64,000 bases of DNA from Afifella aestuarii (GTDB lineage Bacteria > Pseudomonadota > Alphaproteobacteria > Rhizobiales > Afifellaceae), in contig NZ_SAUF01000002.1 of assembly GCF_004023665.1 (NCBI RefSeq), forward strand, positions 372,001-436,000. Reading direction: 5' to 3'. The translations under genes were made by a program, and so were the position numbers. This document shows, piece after piece, positions 59,370-64,000 of this stretch; the first letter of the stretch is position 1; each line of letters starts with the position of its first letter. Below the pieces are notes generated by a model, which worked only from the letters and a program-made list of their open reading frames with translations, had not been told where the DNA came from and ran no database searches.

Positions 59370-59801
59370 TCAGCGGCAGAGCCTGCGCGGCCCGTTATAG
59401 GGGCGGTAGGTGCCTGTGCGCGGGTCGAAGCTGCGGTATTTCGACGAACAATAGGCATACCATTCGCGCGTCCACGGGCGCGGCGCGCCGTAGCGGACCG
59501 GGGGCGGGCCGTAGTACCGCGGGCGTGGGCCCCATCCCGGCGGAGGCGGTCTGCGCCAACGCGGCGGCGGGCCATAGCGCGGCGGCCCGTAACGGGGAGG
59601 ACCGTAGCGAGGGCGGTAATAGCGGGGTGGTCCGTAGCGCGGAGGTGGCGGCGGTCCCCATTGCACCGGCTGCACGATTTGTGCGGCGTCAGGCGGCGCG
59701 ACCGCAGGGGCTGAAACCGGTGCCGCCGAGGCCGAGGGGATGCTCCAGGCAAGGCCGATGGCAAGACAGCAAATTTTGACCGTGAGGCTCTTCAATCGCA
59801 T
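59370..59801 (-). CDS. BA14K family secreted protein with Pro/Tyr/Arg repeats
   Basis: A 143-residue exported protein. The signal peptide (CCLAIGLAWSIPSASA) ends at AAP. The middle is a low-complexity array of RYGPPRY/PPPRYGPP units (residues ~48-95). The C-terminus EWYAYCSSKYRSFDPRTGTY followed by NGPRRLCR is the BA14K block with its two cysteines, seen in the lectin-like immunoreactive protein of Brucella. Probably a surface or periplasmic structural protein. Single gene with its own terminator. Confidence 0.88.
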   Translation of the reverse strand: MRLKSLTVKICCLAIGLAWSIPSASAAPVSAPAVAPPDAAQIVQPVQWGPPPPPRYGPPRYYRPRYGPPRYGPPRYGPPPRWRRPPPPGWGPRPRYYGPPPVRYGAPRPWTREWYAYCSSKYRSFDPRTGTYRPYNGPRRLCR

Positions 59802-59951
59802 TGTTCACTCCCAGGTCTTGGGCCGGCATTATACGCCGTCTGCCGAGAGTGTTCCCGAGGTATGTCAAAGCGAAGGCGCTTTTGACGCGCGCGGGGCCTG
59901 CACGCCGTTTTTTTGACCCCGTCGGAAAGAGGCCGATTCGGGCTGTCGCGC

Positions 59952-61142
59952 TCAGGCCGGCCGTTCGATCGCCATCGCCGTCGCCTCGCCGCCGCCGATG
60001 CACAAGGAGGCGATGCCCCGCTTCACATCGTATTGGCGCATCGCGGCCAGAAGCGTCACCAAAACCCGCGCGCCGGAGGCCCCGATCGGATGACCGAGCG
60101 CGCAGGCGCCGCCATGCACGTTCACCTTCTCCTGCGGCAGGTCGAGATCGCGCATCGCCGCCATCGCCACGACGGCAAAAGCTTCGTTGATCTCGAAGAG
60201 ATCGACGTCGCGCAGATCCCAGCCCGTGCGTTGGACGAGTTTCTCGATCGCGCCGATCGGCGCCGTCGGAAAGAGATTGGGCGCCTGGGCATGGGTGGCG
60301 TGCCCGGCGATCACGGCAAGTGGCGTGAGCCCGCGCCTGTCCGCTTCCGAACGGCGCATGAGAACGAGCGAGGCCGCGCCGTCTGAAATCGAGGACGAAT
60401 TGGCGGCCGTCACCGTGCCGCCCTCGCGGAAGGCGGGCTTCAGGCTCGGGATCTTGTCGATCCTCGCCTTGGGCGGCTGCTCGTCCTGGCGCACGGTGTC
60501 CTCGCCCTTGCGGGTCTTCACCGTGACCGGCACGATCTCGTCTTCAAAGCTGCCGTCGGTGATCGCCTTTTGCGCTTTTTCCAGCGAGGCGATGGCAAAG
60601 GCATCCTGGGCGGCGCGGGTGAACTGATAGGCCTCGGCGCAATCCTCCGCGAAGGTGCCCATGAGCCGGCCCCTGTCATAGGCGTCTTCCAGGCCGTCGA
60701 GGAACATGTGGTCGATGACCTTCTGGTGGCCCATGCGGTAGCCGGAGCGTGCCCGGTCGAGGAGATAGGGCGCGTTCGTCATGCTCTCCATGCCGCCGGC
60801 CGCGGCCACTTCGACAGAGCCGGCGAGGATCGCGTCGTGGGCGAGCATCGCCGCCTTCATGCCGGAGCCGCACATCTTGTTGACGGTGGTGGCGCCGGTG
60901 GCGAGCGGCAGGCCGGCAGCGAGCGCCGCCTGACGCGCGGGCGCCTGGCCCTGACCGGCGCTGAGGACGCAGCCGAAGATCACCTCGTCGATGGCCTCCG
61001 GCGTGACCCCGGCCCTCTCCAGCGAGGCTTTGAGGGCAGCGGCGCCGAGCTCTGGAGCCGTGGCATCCTTGAGATCGCCCTGAAAGCCGCCCATGGGCGT
61101 GCGGGCGGCACCGACGATGACGACAGGATCGGGATTTTGCAT
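59952..61142 (-). CDS. Acetyl-CoA C-acetyltransferase (thiolase)
   Basis: Thiolase of 396 residues that condenses two acetyl-CoA or cleaves acetoacetyl-CoA. It begins MQNPDPVVIVGAARTPMGGFQ, has the nucleophile in TTVNKMCGSGMKAAMLAHD (about Cys90), the oxyanion NEAFAVVAM, and catalytic His and Cys in VHGGACALGHPIGASGARVL and SLCIGGGEATAMAIE. The length fits biosynthetic or short-chain degradative types. It lies 130 bases behind the acyl-CoA synthetase on the same strand. It could split acetoacetyl-CoA from the synthetase at 43-45 kb. Confidence 0.95.
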   Translation of the reverse strand: MQNPDPVVIVGAARTPMGGFQGDLKDATAPELGAAALKASLERAGVTPEAIDEVIFGCVLSAGQGQAPARQAALAAGLPLATGATTVNKMCGSGMKAAMLAHDAILAGSVEVAAAGGMESMTNAPYLLDRARSGYRMGHQKVIDHMFLDGLEDAYDRGRLMGTFAEDCAEAYQFTRAAQDAFAIASLEKAQKAITDGSFEDEIVPVTVKTRKGEDTVRQDEQPPKARIDKIPSLKPAFREGGTVTAANSSSISDGAASLVLMRRSEADRRGLTPLAVIAGHATHAQAPNLFPTAPIGAIEKLVQRTGWDLRDVDLFEINEAFAVVAMAAMRDLDLPQEKVNVHGGACALGHPIGASGARVLVTLLAAMRQYDVKRGIASLCIGGGEATAMAIERPA

Positions 61143-61274
61143 GGCATGTCTCGCTTTCTGACGCGGGCGGCAAGAATGCCGTGCGCCGAAGCGCACGGGC
61201 TGAGTTCGGACAAGAGGCCAGAAGGCCGGGAGTTGGCGGCCGGGAGTGGGCGGCCCAGCTCCGGGGCCGGTGGC

Positions 61275-62951
61275 TCAGGCGGCGTCGCTGTCGGTCTTCG
61301 CCTTCTCGCGGTTGCGCAACATGAAGCGCTGCAGCTTGCCGCTCGGCGTCTTCGGCAGAGCCTCGGTGAACTCGATCTCGCGCGGATAGGCATGCGCGGA
61401 GAGCCGCTCCTTGACGTAGAGGCGCAGCTCTTCGGCGAGCTCCGTCGAGGCTTCCGTCCCCTCGCGCAGCACCACATAGGCTTTGACGATCTCGGTGCGC
61501 TCCGGATCGGGCTTGCCGATGACTGCCACCTCGATGACGGCCGGATGCTCGATGAGCGCGCTTTCCACGTCGAAGGGGCCGATGCGATAGCCCGACGAGG
61601 TGATCACGTCGTCGGCACGACCGACGAAGCTGATGCGCCCGTCCTCTTCCATCTCCACCGTATCGCCGGTGCGGTAATAGCCGTCGGCGATCGCCGGCGT
61701 CGGCTGCTGCCAGTAGCCGGAGAACCAGAGAAGCGGTGATTTCGCGATGTCGACGGCAAGGATGCCGGGCTTGTGCGCCGGCAGTTCGCGGCCGCCATCG
61801 TCGAGGACGGCGACGCGGTAGCCGGGCATGGCATGGCCGGCGGAGCCCGGATGCACATGGTGGCGGAGGCGGTGATGGTTGTTCACCACCATGCCGAGTT
61901 CCGTCTGCCCGTAATGATCGTGGATCGGGGCATCGAGATGCTCGGCGAACCAGCGGATGACTTCCGGGTTGAGCGGCTCGCCGGCGCTCGAGACGGCACG
62001 GAGCTGACCTTTGACCTCGGCGGCGGCCTCGGGTCCGGCGGCGATCAGAAGCCGGAAGGCCGTCGGCGAGCCGGCGAGATTGGTGATGCCGTAGCGCTTG
62101 ATGATGTCGTAGGTGCTCGCCGCCGTGAACGGCCCGTCATAGAAGGTGGTCGCATGGCCGAGGACGAGCGGGCCGGTGACGGCGTAATAAAGGCCGTAGG
62201 CCCACCCCGGATCGGCGATGTTCCAGAAGACGTCGTCCGCCCGCAATTCCACGGCATCGCGCATATAGACGAGGAAGGCGGCAAGCGCCTTGAGCGGCAC
62301 CGGCACGCCCTTGGGGAGCCCCGTCGTGCCGGAGGTCGACATCATCAGGAAGAGATCGTCGCCGGAGCGCATCACCGGCGCAAATTCCTCCGACTGGCGC
62401 GCCATGGCGCTGTCGAAGTCGAGGTCTCCCGATGACGACGCCGTGCTGTCCCCACTACCGACGAGGACGACGCGGGGAAGAGCCGCGATCCCCTCGAGCT
62501 TGCCGCGATTGGCCGTGTCGGTCACGACGAGGCGGGCGTCCGACATCTGGAGCCGGTGCTCGATCGCTTTCGGGCCGAAGGCGGTGAAGAGCGGCTGGTA
62601 GACGGCGCCCGCCCGCCAGGTTCCGAGAATGATGGCAAGGAGTGCCGGCGTGCGCGGCAGCATGCCGGCGACGACATCGCCCGGCTTGACGCCCTCCTCG
62701 GCTAGAAGATTGGCAAAGCGCGCCGAGAGCTTTTGCATCTGCGCGAAGCTGTAGGTCTCCTGACGGCCATCGGCGCTGATATAGTGAAGCGCCGTGCCGC
62801 CGCCGGCCACATGCCGGTCGCAGCATTCGACGCAGGCGTTGATCCCAGTTTCGAGATCGCCCGAGAGAAGCTTCGTGATGTCGTCGAGACGAAAGTTCGC
62901 GATCGCGTCGGCATAATCGTCGCGGTCTTCGCTGCCAGAAGGCGCGGCCAT
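61275..62951 (-). CDS. AMP-forming acyl-CoA synthetase
   Basis: ANL-family ligase of 558 residues that activates a carboxylic acid to its CoA ester. It has the ATP loop MMSTSGTTGLPKGVPVP, DVFWNIADPGWAYGLYYAVTG (typical of acetyl/propionyl-like and medium-chain synthetases), HDHYGQTELGMVVNNHH, YYRTGDTVEMEEDGRISFVG, GRADDVITSSGYRIGPFDVE and the terminal Lys in PKTPSGKLQRFMLR. The chain length preference cannot be read with certainty. It is divergent from an AraC-type regulator and precedes the thiolase, suggesting a small regulated acid-degradation unit. Confidence 0.92.
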   Translation of the reverse strand: MAAPSGSEDRDDYADAIANFRLDDITKLLSGDLETGINACVECCDRHVAGGGTALHYISADGRQETYSFAQMQKLSARFANLLAEEGVKPGDVVAGMLPRTPALLAIILGTWRAGAVYQPLFTAFGPKAIEHRLQMSDARLVVTDTANRGKLEGIAALPRVVLVGSGDSTASSSGDLDFDSAMARQSEEFAPVMRSGDDLFLMMSTSGTTGLPKGVPVPLKALAAFLVYMRDAVELRADDVFWNIADPGWAYGLYYAVTGPLVLGHATTFYDGPFTAASTYDIIKRYGITNLAGSPTAFRLLIAAGPEAAAEVKGQLRAVSSAGEPLNPEVIRWFAEHLDAPIHDHYGQTELGMVVNNHHRLRHHVHPGSAGHAMPGYRVAVLDDGGRELPAHKPGILAVDIAKSPLLWFSGYWQQPTPAIADGYYRTGDTVEMEEDGRISFVGRADDVITSSGYRIGPFDVESALIEHPAVIEVAVIGKPDPERTEIVKAYVVLREGTEASTELAEELRLYVKERLSAHAYPREIEFTEALPKTPSGKLQRFMLRNREKAKTDSDAA

Positions 62952-63099
62952 ATCTGTCCTCCCTGAGTTCCTTTCCGCTGCGGCGGAGGAACCGTGTTCT
63001 TTTGTGAAGTCAGGTTAGCGATGAAGAGATATGGCGTGCGATGACCGAATTGCTCTAATTTCATGATCGGTTTCGCCACTTTTTGGGGAGTGGGCTTGA

Positions 63100-64000
63100 T
63101 TGGAACGGCGCATGATCGCCCCGTGTTTCGTCGAAGACGCGCTCGCCTGTCTGGACCGGCGCGGCATCGCGCGAGAGCCGCTCCTGCGCCAGGCCGGCAT
63201 GCCGCCAATCGTGGTGGAGCCGGTGTCGGCCGAGCAATATGGTGCGCTCTGGCTGGCGGTGGCGCTTGCGGTCGATGACGAGTTCTTCGGCGAGGCGGCA
63301 AGGCCGATGCCGCGCGGCAGTTTCACACTTCTGTGCCATGCGATCCTGTCGGCCAAAAGCCTGGAGCAGGCACTGCGGCGGGCGCTGCGTTTTCTGCGGG
63401 TCGTTCTGGAAGACCCTTATGGCGAGCTCTGCGTCGCCGACGGGCTCGCCGAAATCGTCCTCAAGGACAAAGCCAGTCCGCGCTCCGCCTTCGCCTACCG
63501 CACCTATTGGATCATGGTGCACGGGCTCTCCTGCTGGCTGATCGGGCGGCGCATTCCGCTCCGCCGGGTCGACTTTCGCGGACCTCCGCCACCATATGAG
63601 GCCGAATACCGCTTGTTCTTCGGTGCGCCTGTGCGTTTCGATCAGCCGGAGAGCGGGCTCGTCTTCGATGCCGATTTTCTGAAGCTTTCACCGATCCGCG
63701 ACGAGCGGGCGCTGCGCGAGTTCCTGCGCCAGGCGCCCGCCAATATTCTGGTGCGCTACCGCCACGATGCGGGGCAGGCCGCGCGGCTGCGCGAGCGCCT
63801 GCGGGCGATGCCGCCCTCGGCCTGGCCGGGCTTTGAGGAACTCGCCGCGCAGATGCGTCTGCCCGCCTCCACCTTGCGGCGGAAGCTACGTCTCGAAGGC
63901 CAGACCTACAACGACATCAAGGACGAGCTGCGCATGGCGGTGGCGACGCAGGAGCTTCTCCACGGCCATTCAAAGGTCGGCGAGCTTGCCGCCGATCTCG
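63100..64000 (+). CDS. AraC family regulator, C-terminus cut by window edge
   Basis: About 300 residues are visible of a regulator with an Arabinose_bd/OruR-type N-terminal domain: FVEDALACLDRRGIAREPLL, PRGSFTLLCHAILSAKSLEQ, IMVHGLSCWLIGRRIPL and VRFDQPESGLVFDADFL. The start of the helix-turn-helix follows: ELAAQMRLPASTLRRKLRLEG. The rest lies beyond the window. A TTG at 63100 stands nine bases after GGGGAG; the ATG at 63112 has no ribosome site but is possible. It is divergent from the acyl-CoA synthetase (148 bases apart) and probably controls it in response to an acid. Confidence 0.88.
   Translation, partial: MERRMIAPCFVEDALACLDRRGIAREPLLRQAGMPPIVVEPVSAEQYGALWLAVALAVDDEFFGEAARPMPRGSFTLLCHAILSAKSLEQALRRALRFLRVVLEDPYGELCVADGLAEIVLKDKASPRSAFAYRTYWIMVHGLSCWLIGRRIPLRRVDFRGPPPPYEAEYRLFFGAPVRFDQPESGLVFDADFLKLSPIRDERALREFLRQAPANILVRYRHDAGQAARLRERLRAMPPSAWPGFEELAAQMRLPASTLRRKLRLEGQTYNDIKDELRMAVATQELLHGHSKVGELAADL

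Overview
The window looks like a stretch of chromosome from an alphaproteobacterium of the Hyphomicrobiales (Rhizobiales). It is GC-rich with densely packed, often overlapping genes. The order murA, DUF2948, hisD, together with ExoD, BA14K, DUF1206, an ScfR/RamB-type regulator next to aceA and XdhABC-type purine catabolism, supports this placement. I cannot name a genus. Most of the window is metabolic and conserved; there is no CRISPR array, intact phage, insertion sequence or rRNA.

Layout. 1-3.2 kb: cell wall and histidine genes (hisD cut by the window edge, DUF2948, murA, a small protein). 3.6-4.8 kb: a tRNA-Thr(GGT) whose 3' end is repeated 1.1 kb downstream, enclosing a frameshifted, truncated integrase and one unknown gene; this is a decayed integrated element. 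4.9-5.7 kb: two pterin enzymes. 5.8-20.2 kb: a purine oxidation island: a PuuE-UraD fusion facing uraH-xdhA-xdhB-xdhC, a nucleoside/purine ABC importer of the BMP type, PuuD (membrane urate hydroxylase) and guanine deaminase. 20.2-24.4 kb: DUF4112, a PuuB-like oxidase, a PuuA-like glutamylpolyamine synthetase, and a MipA/OmpV outer membrane protein. 24.5-28.4 kb: a TetR-controlled HlyD/ABC-2 efflux operon with a double palindromic operator. 28.6-33.9 kb: MmcQ/YjbR, a compositionally odd S9-type hydrolase, katG and a small protein. 34-37 kb: aceA and a divergent ScfR/RamB-like regulator. 37-41 kb: a putrescine-type ABC importer (potFGHI), which could feed the PuuA/PuuB enzymes upstream. 41-45 kb: AsmA-like protein and acetoacetyl-CoA synthetase.

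45-47.6 kb holds the most interesting locus: a 61-residue peptide ending in a three-cysteine tail, a radical SAM/SPASM maturase with an N-terminal region resembling a PqqD-type recognition domain, and a Het-C/VWA7-like putative zinc hydrolase. They run as one operon from a strikingly AT-rich promoter region. I read this as a ribosomally made, post-translationally modified peptide (RiPP) cluster whose class I cannot assign.

47.7-64 kb: ExoD, glycerol kinase, a secreted DsrE-like protein, a nucleotide-sugar dehydrogenase convergent and overlapping with manC, a diguanylate cyclase, a TAXI-TRAP transporter, DUF1206, BA14K, a thiolase, an acyl-CoA synthetase and an AraC regulator cut by the right edge.
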